From: DATCDE01 sp038252405
GTDB taxonomy: Bacteria; Actinomycetota; Actinomycetes; Prado026
DNA: 64,000 nucleotides
Direction of reading: 5' to 3'
Assembly (NCBI GenBank): GCA_038252405.1
Contig: JBBSAJ010000006.1
Coordinates: 1-64,000, forward strand
Within the stretch, counting starts at the first letter, position 1; each line of letters starts with the position of its first letter. The notes beneath the pieces were generated by a model. That model made no database searches. It saw nothing but the letters and a program-made list of their open reading frames with translations, and was not told where the DNA came from. Shown here one piece after another: positions 43,128 to 50,360 of the stretch. The translations under genes were made by a program, and so were the position numbers.

Positions 43128-43141
43128 TACCCCTAGGGGTA
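43128..43141. promoter_or_regulatory. CsoR/CstR-like operator upstream of the rhodanese-TauE genes
   Basis: TACCCCTAGGGGTA is a perfect 14-bp palindrome located 22 nt before the rhodanese start and about 95 bp from the similar site facing ccdA. Together the two sites could place both divergent units under the same regulator. CstR-type sensors respond to persulfides and control rhodaneses and TauE-like exporters, which fits the genes here. Confidence 0.6.
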
Positions 43142-43163
43142 CCCTGATTCTTGGAGGATCTGC

Positions 43164-43496
43164 GTGCTTCCCGAGGTCGACCTCCAGTCGTTCGCCAGCG
43201 CCCACGCCGATGGCGCGTTCGTCATCGACGTGCGGGAGCCGTACGAGTACGTCGCCGGCCACGTCCCCGGCACCCAGCTCATCCCCATGGGGCAGGTGCC
43301 GCACGTCGTTGCCGAGCTGCCGACGTCCGGGCCGGTCTATGTGATCTGTGCCTCCGGGAACCGCTCGCTCACCGTGGCCAGCTGGCTGCAGGGTCGCGGG
43401 ATCGCGGCATACTCGGTGGCCGGAGGGACCGGCGGCTGGATGGCGCAGGGCCGGCCGGTGGTCAAGGGGTCGCACGCCGACGAGTCGGCCGCCTGA
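43164..43496 (+). CDS. Single-domain rhodanese
   Basis: A 110-residue sulfurtransferase: FVIDVREPYEYVAGHVPGTQ, LIPMGQVP, then the active-site loop VYVICASGNRSLTVA with the catalytic Cys, and VAGGTGGWMAQGRPVV. It probably moves sulfane sulfur or persulfide to cyanide, thiols or other acceptors in the cytosol. GTG 43164 follows GGAGG. First gene of a unit with a second rhodanese and TauE. Confidence 0.92.
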   Translation: MLPEVDLQSFASAHADGAFVIDVREPYEYVAGHVPGTQLIPMGQVPHVVAELPTSGPVYVICASGNRSLTVASWLQGRGIAAYSVAGGTGGWMAQGRPVVKGSHADESAA

Positions 43497-43524
43497 CCCG
43501 GCGCTCCAGGAGGAGGTCACCCGC

Positions 43525-43896
43525 GTGCGGATCGGTAGGACGGCAAGACGCCGGCTGGCGCGCCCCTACGACAAGGTGACGGCGCCCCTGGCCGCCGCGC
43601 TCCTCGCGGACGGCGCCGTCCTGGTGGACGTCCGCGAGCCGCACGAGTGGCGGGCCGGCCACGTGCCGAACGCGCGGCACATCCCGCTGTCCCAGCTGTC
43701 CGTTCGCAGTCGCGAGCTGCCGGCCGGCCTCCGGGTCGTGATCGTCTGCCGGTTCGGGCTGCGCTCCGCTCGGGCCGCCGCACTGCTGGCCCGGGACGGC
43801 CGACTGGTGTCCAACCTGGCCGGGGGGATGCGCGCCTGGGCACGTGCCGACCTGCCCGTCGTCGCCCAGGACGGCGGCGTCGGGCGCATCGCCTGA
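43525..43896 (+). CDS. Second single-domain rhodanese
   Basis: A 123-residue rhodanese with VLVDVREPHEWRAGHVPNAR, HIPLSQL and the active-site loop VVIVCRFGLRSARAAALLAR, catalytic Cys retained, ending NLAGGMRAWARADLPVV. The loop differs from the upstream rhodanese (CRFGLRS instead of CASGNRS), so the sulfur acceptor may differ. AGGAGG lies upstream of GTG 43525. The N-terminus is Arg-rich. Confidence 0.9.
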   Translation: MRIGRTARRRLARPYDKVTAPLAAALLADGAVLVDVREPHEWRAGHVPNARHIPLSQLSVRSRELPAGLRVVIVCRFGLRSARAAALLARDGRLVSNLAGGMRAWARADLPVVAQDGGVGRIA

Positions 43897-43924
43897 CCCA
43901 CCGACGGTCTCGAGAGGACTCCGC

Positions 43925-44803
43925 ATGCTGCTCATCGCCCTGCCCGTCGGCCTGGTCATCGGGCTGTCGCTGGGCGCCCTGGGCGGCGGCGGGTCGATCC
44001 TCACCGTGCCTGCGCTCGTGTACCTGCTGGACCAGGACCCGCACAGTGCGACGACCGGCTCGCTGATCATCGTGGGCATCACCGCCCTGGCCGGCTCGAT
44101 CGCGCACTCGCGGGCCGGCCGGGTCCGGCTGGCTCAGGGCCTGGTGTTCGGGATCCTCGGCGTCGCCGGCTCGTACGTGGGCAGCCGGCTGTCGGCGAGC
44201 GTCGACCCGCAGGTGCTGCTGACGGCGTTCGCCGGCCTCATGGTGGTGGCGGCCGGCGCGATGTACCAGCGACTGCGGACCGGCCGGGCCGTTGCGGTCA
44301 GCTCGCCTCCCGTGGTGGTGACGGTGCCGGCGGCCGAGTCGGACGGCGGCACCGCGGACACCCCGCCGGTCCTGGCCACCGCCGTCCGGACCGATGTGCG
44401 CTGGTGGGTCAGCCGGCGCCCGGCGCCGAAGGCGGCGCTGAAGGTGCTCGTGGCCGCGACCGTGGTCGGGCTGCTGACCGGCTTCTTCGGGGTCGGCGGC
44501 GGCTTCGTGATCGTCCCGGCACTGGTGCTGGCCCTCGGCTTCGAGATGCCGGTGGCCGTGGGCACCTCGCTGCTCGTCATCGCGGTGAACAGCGCGGCAT
44601 CGCTGCTCGTGCGGCTCGGCAGCGAGGTCCAGCTGGACTGGGGCCTGATGGCGCTGTTCACCGGGGCGGCCGTCATCGGCTCGATCGCCGGCAACCGGGT
44701 CGCCTCCAGGGTCGACCCCGCCAAGCTGTCGGCGGCCTTCATCGTGCTCATCCTCGTCGTGGCCGGCTACACCGCTGTCCGCAGCATCCCGCTGCTGTTC
44801 TAG
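43925..44803 (+). CDS. TSUP-family (TauE/SafE) sulfite/organosulfur exporter
   Basis: A 292-residue protein with about eight membrane helices in two halves. Each half carries the glycine-rich pattern: LVIGLSLGALGGGGSILTVP near the N-terminus and LLTGFFGVGGGFVIVPALVL after the central loop (about residues 120-180, hydrophilic). It likely exports sulfite or another sulfur anion produced by the rhodanese chemistry of the same unit. Its 3' end overlaps the convergent Lrp gene by 56 bp. Confidence 0.9.
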   Translation: MLLIALPVGLVIGLSLGALGGGGSILTVPALVYLLDQDPHSATTGSLIIVGITALAGSIAHSRAGRVRLAQGLVFGILGVAGSYVGSRLSASVDPQVLLTAFAGLMVVAAGAMYQRLRTGRAVAVSSPPVVVTVPAAESDGGTADTPPVLATAVRTDVRWWVSRRPAPKAALKVLVAATVVGLLTGFFGVGGGFVIVPALVLALGFEMPVAVGTSLLVIAVNSAASLLVRLGSEVQLDWGLMALFTGAAVIGSIAGNRVASRVDPAKLSAAFIVLILVVAGYTAVRSIPLLF

Positions 44804-45302
44804 TCGCGAAGGACGCCCGGCCCGCCATCACCTCGAAGACCAGGTGGGTCTCGGTGTGCCGGACCGCCGGGTGGACGGTCACGTGCTCGAGCACCAGGTC
44901 GCGCAGCGCCTCGGGCGAGACGACGGCCACGTGCAGCAGGTAGTCGTCCTCACCGGCCACATGGAAGGCCGTGATGACCCCCGGGATCGAGCGCAGGGTC
45001 TGGTGGAAGCTGTGCACGTGTTCACGGTTGTGGCTGCCCAGCCGGACCTTGATCACCGCCTGCAGCGGGTAGCCGAGCATGGTCAGGTCGAGCTCGGCGT
45101 GGAAGCCGGCGATGACGCCGGACTGCCGCAGCCGCCGGACCCGGTGGATGCAGGTGGACTCGGCCACCCCGACCTGTGCGGCCAGGGTGGCGTTGGTCAG
45201 CCGGCCGTCGGACGCCAGCGCGCTGAGGATGGCCAGGTCGGTGCCGTCCAGCGGGACCGCCGGGACTGGTGGCGGAATCCTCGGCGGGGTGGGTGCGACC
45301 AC
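44748..45302 (-). CDS. Lrp/AsnC-family regulator
   Basis: A 184-residue regulator: N-terminal helix-turn-helix LDGTDLAILSALASDGRLTN followed by TLAAQVGVAESTCIHRVRRL, then an AsnC/RAM ligand domain with GYPLQAVIKVRLGSHNREHV, VITAFHVAGEDDYLLHVAVV and HTETHLVFEVM. Family members sense amino acids. GTG 45302 is chosen since GGAGGT lies 6 nt upstream. It is divergent from a PLP enzyme of cysteine/methionine metabolism, the arrangement typical of a specific regulator and its target, so the ligand may be a sulfur amino acid. Confidence 0.9.
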   Translation of the reverse strand: MVAPTPPRIPPPVPAVPLDGTDLAILSALASDGRLTNATLAAQVGVAESTCIHRVRRLRQSGVIAGFHAELDLTMLGYPLQAVIKVRLGSHNREHVHSFHQTLRSIPGVITAFHVAGEDDYLLHVAVVSPEALRDLVLEHVTVHPAVRHTETHLVFEVMAGRASFATRTAAGCCGQRCSRPRRG

Positions 45303-45374
45303 ATCGGCACCTCCATGATCCACGCGGGATTCAGCCTTCGGCCGAAGGATCCTCGCACCTGCTTGTGAAAGTGC

Positions 45375-45386
45375 GCAAGACCTTGC
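45375..45386. promoter_or_regulatory. Candidate Lrp operator between the divergent genes
   Basis: GCAAG-AC-CTTGC is a perfect inverted repeat inside a wider imperfect one (GTGC..GCAAG to CTTGCAC, 45371-45388). It lies 12 nt before the start of the PLP-enzyme gene and 73 nt from the regulator start, a suitable place for Lrp-type control of both. Inferred from symmetry and position. Confidence 0.4.
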
Positions 45387-45397
45387 ACGATCGTGGC

Positions 45398-46579
45398 ATG
45401 GATGAGCGGCATCTGTCCCTGGACACACTGGCCGTCCACGCCGGACGGGAGGACTTCACCGCGCTGGGCGTGCACGCCCCGCCGATCGACTTGTCCACCA
45501 CGAACCCGCTGCCGGACATCGAGCTGGGCGGACGCTCCTACGAGGCGATGGCCGGCGGGGGCCATCCCGACCCGGACGGCGGCGCGGTGTACGCCCGGCT
45601 GTGGAACCCCACGGTGGCCCGCTTCGAGTCCGGGCTGGCCCAGCTGGAGCACACCGAGGAGGCCGTGGCGTTCTCCTCGGGCATGGCCGCCATGACCGCG
45701 GTCGTGCTCGCCGCCATGGCCGAGTCGGGCGGCCGGCACGTGGTTGCCGTCCGGCCGCTGTACGGGGGAACCGACCACCTGTTCGGCACCGGTCTGCTGG
45801 GCACCGAGGTGAGCTTCTGCCAGCCGAACGAGATCGCCGACAGCGTGCGCGACGACACCTGCCTGGTCGTGCTCGAGACGCCGGCGAACCCGACCCTGGA
45901 GCTCACCGACATCGCCGCGGCGGCGCAGGCAGCGGCCGGGCGGCCCCTGCTGGTGGACAACACCTTCGCCACCCCGGTCCTGCAGAACCCGGTCGACCAT
46001 GGCGCCGCGCTGGTGCTGCACAGCGCGACCAAGTACCTCGGCGGGCACGGCGACGTGATCGCCGGCGTGGTCGCCACCGATGCCGAGTGGGCCGCCGCGC
46101 TGCGCCGGGTCCGCGCGGTGACCGGGGCGCTGCTGCACCCGCTGGCCGGCTACCTGCTGCACCGCGGGCTGCCCACCCTTCCGCTGCGGGTGCGGGCCCA
46201 GCAGTCCGGCGCGGAGAAGCTCACCGGTTGGCTGACCTCCCACCCGGCAGTCGGGCGGGTCTACTACCCGGGGCTGCCCGAGTGTGACCCCGACCACCTG
46301 GTCGGCCGCCAGCTGCGCGGCCCCGGCGCCATGGTCGCCTTCGAGCTGGCCGGCGGTTTCGCCCAGGCCGCACAGGTGACCGAGCGGGTGCGCCTGTTCA
46401 CGCATGCGGTGTCGCTGGGCGGGGTGGACTCGCTGATCCAGCACCCGGCGGCGCTCACCCACCGTCCGGTCCCCCCGCAGGCCCGGCCGGCCGCGAACCT
46501 GCTGCGGCTGTCCACCGGGCTCGAGGACCCGGACGACCTGATCGCCGACCTGGCGCAGGCCCTGCACGGCGCCGGCTGA
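45398..46579 (+). CDS. Cys/Met-metabolism PLP-dependent enzyme (cystathionine gamma-lyase/methionine gamma-lyase type)
   Basis: A 393-residue fold-type I PLP enzyme. Landmarks: LDTLAVHAGREDFTALGVHA, YARLWNPTVARFE, FSSGMAAMTAVVLA, VVLETPANPTLELTDI, LLVDNTFATPVLQNP and the PLP lysine in LHSATKYLGGHGDVIAGVV; the C-terminal SLGGVDSLIQHPAALTH is also conserved. It could be a cystathionine gamma-synthase/lyase or methionine gamma-lyase; motifs do not settle the choice. The divergent Lrp gene favours a catabolic lyase under amino-acid control, as with mdeR-mdeA. Confidence 0.88.
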   Translation: MDERHLSLDTLAVHAGREDFTALGVHAPPIDLSTTNPLPDIELGGRSYEAMAGGGHPDPDGGAVYARLWNPTVARFESGLAQLEHTEEAVAFSSGMAAMTAVVLAAMAESGGRHVVAVRPLYGGTDHLFGTGLLGTEVSFCQPNEIADSVRDDTCLVVLETPANPTLELTDIAAAAQAAAGRPLLVDNTFATPVLQNPVDHGAALVLHSATKYLGGHGDVIAGVVATDAEWAAALRRVRAVTGALLHPLAGYLLHRGLPTLPLRVRAQQSGAEKLTGWLTSHPAVGRVYYPGLPECDPDHLVGRQLRGPGAMVAFELAGGFAQAAQVTERVRLFTHAVSLGGVDSLIQHPAALTHRPVPPQARPAANLLRLSTGLEDPDDLIADLAQALHGAG

Positions 46580-46614
46580 CCGCGAGAGCCACCGGCCCTG
46601 GAACAATCTGGGGA

Positions 46615-46629
46615 TGAACGTCGTTTTCA
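46615..46629 (+). promoter_or_regulatory. Zur-like box upstream of the metal ABC transporter
   Basis: TGAACGTCGTTTTCA is a 15-bp element with TGAA and TTTCA arms around a central C, resembling the Zur/Fur-family consensus TGAAAATCATTTTCA. The left arm is degenerate at three positions. It lies 45 nt before the substrate-binding protein start. It supports zinc control of the operon. Confidence 0.5.
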
Positions 46630-46674
46630 ACTGAACGGGTGGGCGACTGCCACCCGGCCGACGACGGGAGTCCT

Positions 46675-47601
46675 GTGAAGCTGCGCCTGGTTGCCCTGCT
46701 CGCCGCCGTCCCCGTGCTGCTGGCGGCGTGCTCGTCGGGTGCGGCGCTGTCGTCGTCCCCAGGCTCGGTCGCCGGGTCGTCCGACTGCCCCGTTGCCCCG
46801 CTCGACGTGGTGGTGAGCGTCGACCAGTGGGGCGACATCGTGAGCCAGCTCGGCGGCAGCTGCGCGACCGTGCACACGATCGTCGCCAGCTCGGCGGTCG
46901 ACCCGCACGACTTCTCCCCCAGCCCCGCAGACCTCGCCACGTTCACCGGGGCCGCGCTGGTGGTGGTCAACGGGGCCGGCTACGACACGTGGGCCAGTCA
47001 GGTGCTGGGCACGCTCTCCCCCAAGCCGGCGGTCGTCGACGCCGCGACCGTGGTCGGGGTCTCCTCCGGGGCCAACCCGCACCTGTGGTACGGCCCGGAC
47101 TACGTGACCAGGACAGCGGACGCCGTCACCGCACAGCTGCAGGCACTGGCGCCCAAGGCCAGCGCCTACTTCACCGCCCAGCACGCCGCCTGGCTGCAGT
47201 CGATGAAGCCGTACTTCGGCCTGATCACGTCGATCAAGGCCGCGGCGGCTGGCAAGACGTACGGGGCGACCGAGTCGATCTTCGACTACATGGCGGCCGC
47301 GCTGGGGCTGGTGGACAAGACCCCGCAGGGCTACCAGAACGCGTCGACCAACGGCAGCGAGCCCGCTCCCGGGGACGTGCAGGCGTTCCAGCAGATGCTG
47401 GCCGGCCGGCAGCTGGACGTGCTCATCTTCAACACCCAGACGGTGGGCGCCGTCCCCGACCAGATCAGGCGGGCCGCGACCAGCGCCCCGGTGCCCGTCG
47501 TCGACGTCACCGAGACGGTCGCCCCCGGGGCGACGTCCTTCGTCGGCTGGCAGGTCACCCAGCTGACCGCGCTGGCCAAGGCGCTCGGGGTGGCCGCGTG
47601 A
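46675..47601 (+). CDS. Metal ABC transporter substrate-binding lipoprotein (ZnuA/cluster A-I type)
   Basis: A 308-residue lipoprotein, with lipobox LLAACSS near residue 20. Family ligand regions: VDPHDFSPSPADLATFTGAA (His), GANPHLWYGPDYV (His), TYGATESIFDYMA (Glu) and VVDVTETV near the C-terminus. The His-rich loop of classical ZnuA is absent. It binds Zn(II) or Mn(II) outside the membrane and delivers it to the permease encoded two genes downstream. GTG 46675 follows GGGAG. The stop overlaps the ATPase start (GTGA). Confidence 0.9.
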   Translation: MKLRLVALLAAVPVLLAACSSGAALSSSPGSVAGSSDCPVAPLDVVVSVDQWGDIVSQLGGSCATVHTIVASSAVDPHDFSPSPADLATFTGAALVVVNGAGYDTWASQVLGTLSPKPAVVDAATVVGVSSGANPHLWYGPDYVTRTADAVTAQLQALAPKASAYFTAQHAAWLQSMKPYFGLITSIKAAAAGKTYGATESIFDYMAAALGLVDKTPQGYQNASTNGSEPAPGDVQAFQQMLAGRQLDVLIFNTQTVGAVPDQIRRAATSAPVPVVDVTETVAPGATSFVGWQVTQLTALAKALGVAA

Positions 47602-48368
47602 GCGGGGCCGGGCCGCTGCTGCGCCTGCACGACGTGAGTGTCGCCCTCGGCGGGCGCACCATCTGGTCGGACGCCACCTTCGAGATCCCGATGGGGGCCA
47701 TGGTCGCCATCATCGGACCGAACGGCTCGGGCAAGACCACCCTGCTGCAGCTGCTGCTGGGGCTCATCCCGCCGGACAACGGGTCGCTCGAGGTGCTCGG
47801 GGCGACCCCCCGGCGCGGCAGCTCGCAGATCGGCTACGTGCCACAGAACTACACGGCCGCGAACGGGGAGGCACTGCGGGCCCGGGACCTGGTCATGCTC
47901 GGGCTGGCCGGACGGCGCTGGGGACTGCGGCCGACGAGTCCGGCCGACCGGGCCCGGGTCGACGACGCGCTGCGCGCGGTGGACGCCTTCGAGTTCGCGG
48001 ACCGGCGGATGTCCGAGCTGTCCGGCGGCCAGCAGCAGCGGGTCGCCATCGCCCAGGCGCTGGTCAGCGACCCGGCCGTACTCGTGCTCGACGAGCCGCT
48101 GGCGAACCTCGACCTGCGCAACCAGCGCGAGATCGTCGCCCTGCTCGCCGACCTGCAGGCCTCCCGGGAGATCGGCGTGCTCGTCGTCGTCCACGACCTC
48201 AACCCGCTGCTGTCCGTGCTCACCGGCGCGATCTACCTGCTGGACGGCCACGCCCACTACGCCGGGGTGGACGACGTCGTCAGCGAGGAGCTGCTCACCC
48301 ACCTGTACGGGACCCGCGTGCGGGTCGTCCGCACGGCGCAGGGCGACCTGTTCACCCGGGGTGGCTGA
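47598..48368 (+). CDS. Metal ABC transporter ATP-binding protein
   Basis: A 256-residue ATPase with Walker A IIGPNGSGKTTLLQLLL (about residues 38-54), Q-loop GYVPQNY, signature LSGGQQQRVAIAQAL, Walker B VLVLDEPLANLD and the switch His in VVVHDLNPLLS. It powers import of the metal bound by the lipoprotein. GTG 47598 overlaps the preceding stop; the permease begins 3 bp after its stop, so the three genes form one operon. Confidence 0.94.
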   Translation: MSGAGPLLRLHDVSVALGGRTIWSDATFEIPMGAMVAIIGPNGSGKTTLLQLLLGLIPPDNGSLEVLGATPRRGSSQIGYVPQNYTAANGEALRARDLVMLGLAGRRWGLRPTSPADRARVDDALRAVDAFEFADRRMSELSGGQQQRVAIAQALVSDPAVLVLDEPLANLDLRNQREIVALLADLQASREIGVLVVVHDLNPLLSVLTGAIYLLDGHAHYAGVDDVVSEELLTHLYGTRVRVVRTAQGDLFTRGG

Positions 48369-48371
48369 CCG

Positions 48372-49250
48372 ATGAGCGTTCTCGCTGCCTTCCAGCCGGA
48401 CTGGCTGACCGTGCTGCAGGCCGGCTTCATGCGCAACGCCTTCATCGCCGGCAGCATCGTGGCGCTCGCCTCGGGGCTGATCGGCTACTTCGTCATCGTC
48501 CGCGGCAACGCCTTCGCCGCGCACGCGCTGGCGCACATCGGCTTCCCGGGCGCCACCGGCGCGGTCCTCGTAGGGGCGCCGATCACGGCCGGGCTGCTCG
48601 TCTTCACGCTGGGTGGCGCGCTGGCCATCGGGGTGCTCGGCAAGCGGGCCGCCGAGCGGGAGGTCGCCACCGGCACGGTGCTGGCCTTCGCCACCGGCCT
48701 CGGGATCCTCTTCGGCACGCTGGCCACCCGCAGCGCCACCACCGTGACCAACGTGCTGTTCGGGAACCTGCTGGCCATTCCCCCCGACCAGCTGGTCGTG
48801 TTCGGCGCGTTCATGCTCGTGCTCGTCGTCGTCCTGGCGGCCGTGTACCGCCCCCTGCTGTTCGCCTCCGCCGACCCGCAGGTCGCCGAGGCGAAGGGGG
48901 TTCCGGTCCGGGCGCTCGGCGTCTTGTTCATGGTGCTGCTCGCCCTCGTCATCACGATGGCCGTGCAGGTCGTGGGGACGCTGCTGCTCTTCGGGCTCGT
49001 GGTCACCCCCGCGGCCACCGCGTTCATGGTCACCGCCAGGCCGGGAGCGGTTCTTGCCGTCGGCTCCGTGGTCAGCCTGCTGTCGGTGTGGATCGGCCTG
49101 GTGCTGTCGGTGATGTTCAACCTGCCGCCCAGCTTCTTCATCATCTCGGTCGCCACGTTCGCGTGGCTGGTGACCTGGGGCCTGACCAGGCGGGGCGGTC
49201 GAGGGGTCAGCGGGAGGGCCCCCGCAACCGGGGCAGCAGCGACGCACTGA
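48372..49250 (+). CDS. Metal ABC transporter permease (ZnuB/MntB type)
   Basis: A 292-residue permease with about eight or nine membrane segments: FMRNAFIAGSIVALASGLIG, GNAFAAHALAHIGFPGATGA, LATRSATTVTNVLFGNLLAI, ALVITMAVQVVGTLLLFGLV, VTPAATAFM. These match the ABC-3 family of zinc and manganese importers. The C-terminal tail is Gly/Ala-rich and its last 44 bp overlap the convergent small membrane-protein gene. Confidence 0.93.
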   Translation: MSVLAAFQPDWLTVLQAGFMRNAFIAGSIVALASGLIGYFVIVRGNAFAAHALAHIGFPGATGAVLVGAPITAGLLVFTLGGALAIGVLGKRAAEREVATGTVLAFATGLGILFGTLATRSATTVTNVLFGNLLAIPPDQLVVFGAFMLVLVVVLAAVYRPLLFASADPQVAEAKGVPVRALGVLFMVLLALVITMAVQVVGTLLLFGLVVTPAATAFMVTARPGAVLAVGSVVSLLSVWIGLVLSVMFNLPPSFFIISVATFAWLVTWGLTRRGGRGVSGRAPATGAAATH

Positions 49251-49572
49251 CCGCGGCGGCAGCGAGCAGCCCCAGTGACAGCACGTCGGGGAGGGACGGC
49301 AGTCCCAGGTCCCCTTCCGCATGCCAGACGAACCCGTCGAGGAACAGCCACGCCATGGCGGCCACCAGCAGCGCACCGACCGGCGTCGTCCGCCAGCTGA
49401 GCAGGAGGACCACCAGGGCGGTCAGCACGATCGCCGCGCCCCGGGACGCCTGTCCGACGACGCCCGTGGCGAGCAGCAGCGCGAGGAACGCGGGCAGCAG
49501 GACCAGGGAGGCGGGGAGCCCAGCGGACCTGCGCTGCGCGGCGGTCCGTACCGGTGACACGGCTGTGGCCAT
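49207..49572 (-). CDS. Small membrane protein downstream of kdpE
   Basis: A 121-residue protein with four predicted membrane segments (LPASLVLLPAFLALLLATGV, AIVLTALVVLLLSW, TTPVGALLVAAMAWLFLDGF, VLSLGLLAAAAVSASLL). It resembles the DUF4118-type four-helix membrane block present in KdpD, with a loop VWHAEGDLGLPSLPD. It is the gene directly after kdpE on the same strand; the 95-bp gap contains direct repeats. Function unknown. Start ATG 49572; GTG 49587 also possible. Confidence 0.7.
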   Translation of the reverse strand: MATAVSPVRTAAQRRSAGLPASLVLLPAFLALLLATGVVGQASRGAAIVLTALVVLLLSWRTTPVGALLVAAMAWLFLDGFVWHAEGDLGLPSLPDVLSLGLLAAAAVSASLLPRLRGPSR

Positions 49573-49623
49573 GGAACCAGGACACACCGGGTCGGGTCAG
49601 CTGCGCGGATGTGCTGTCAGGTC

Positions 49624-49663
49624 CTTGACGCCTCGACGGCTGATCTTGACGCAGTCTTGACGC
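49624..49663. promoter_or_regulatory. Direct repeats GCGTCAAG upstream of the small membrane-protein gene
   Basis: On the plus strand CTTGACGC occurs at 49624-49631, 49645-49652 and 49656-49663, so the units are spaced by 21 and 11 bp, near one and two helical turns. Direct repeats with 10-11 bp steps are the usual sites of OmpR/PhoB-type regulators such as KdpE. They lie between the kdpE stop and the start of the small membrane-protein gene. Confidence 0.45.
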
Positions 49664-49667
49664 CGGC

Positions 49668-50360
49668 TCAGGGCTGCGGCCCCACCTCGAGCCGGTAGCC
49701 CAGCCCCGGCTCGGTCCGCAGGAACCGCGGTCGACCCGGCTCCGGCTCGAGCTTGCGCCGCAGCTGGGCCAGGTACACCCGCAGGTAGTGGGTCTCCTTG
49801 GCGTAGCCCGGTCCCCAGACCTCCTGCAACAGCTGGCGCTGCGACACCAGCCGGCCCGGGTTGCGGGCCAGCACCTCGAGCAGGTGCCACTCGGTGGGGG
49901 TGAGCCGCACCTCCTCCCCCGCCGCGTCCGTCACTCGCTTCGCGTTCAGGTCGACGGTGAACGCAGCGGTGCGCACCACCGGGTCCTCGGGGGTCGCGGG
50001 CATCCCGCGGCGGACCGCGGCCCGCAGTCGGGCGAGCAGCTCGTCCATTCCGAACGGCTTGGTCACGTAGTCGTCTGCCCCCGCGTCGAGCGCCTCGACC
50101 TTGTCCTCCGAGCCCTGCCGGGCCGAGAGCACGATGATCGGGATCTGGGTCCAGCCGCGCAGCCCGCGGATCACCTCGACACCGTCCAGGTCGGGCAGCC
50201 CCAGGTCCAGCAGGACGACGTCCGGGTGCCGGTGGGCGGCGAGGTCCAAGGCGGCCCGCCCGTCGGCGGCCACGTCGACCTCGTAGTGCCGGGCCCGGAG
50301 GTTGATCGCGAGGGCGCGGGCCAGCTGCGGCTCGTCGTCCACGACGAGTACTCGCGTCAT
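49668..50360 (-). CDS. kdpE: Response regulator KdpE
   Basis: A 230-residue OmpR-type regulator. The receiver has VLVVDDEPQLARALAINLRA, phosphorylated Asp in PDVVLLDLGLPDLDGVEVI and the conserved Lys in DDYVTKPFGMDELLARLRA. The C-terminal winged helix is RLTPTEWHLLEVLARNPGRL followed by RVYLAQLRRKLEPEPGRPRF. It activates kdpFABC when potassium is low after phosphorylation by KdpD. Start overlaps the kdpD stop (ATGA). Confidence 0.96.
   Translation of the reverse strand: MTRVLVVDDEPQLARALAINLRARHYEVDVAADGRAALDLAAHRHPDVVLLDLGLPDLDGVEVIRGLRGWTQIPIIVLSARQGSEDKVEALDAGADDYVTKPFGMDELLARLRAAVRRGMPATPEDPVVRTAAFTVDLNAKRVTDAAGEEVRLTPTEWHLLEVLARNPGRLVSQRQLLQEVWGPGYAKETHYLRVYLAQLRRKLEPEPGRPRFLRTEPGLGYRLEVGPQP

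Noticed and set aside
43002..43163. A csoR/cstR gene in the spacer or nearby to match the operators
   Set aside because: None of the frames between 41 and 49 kb resembles the small helical CsoR fold with its Cys-His-Cys set.
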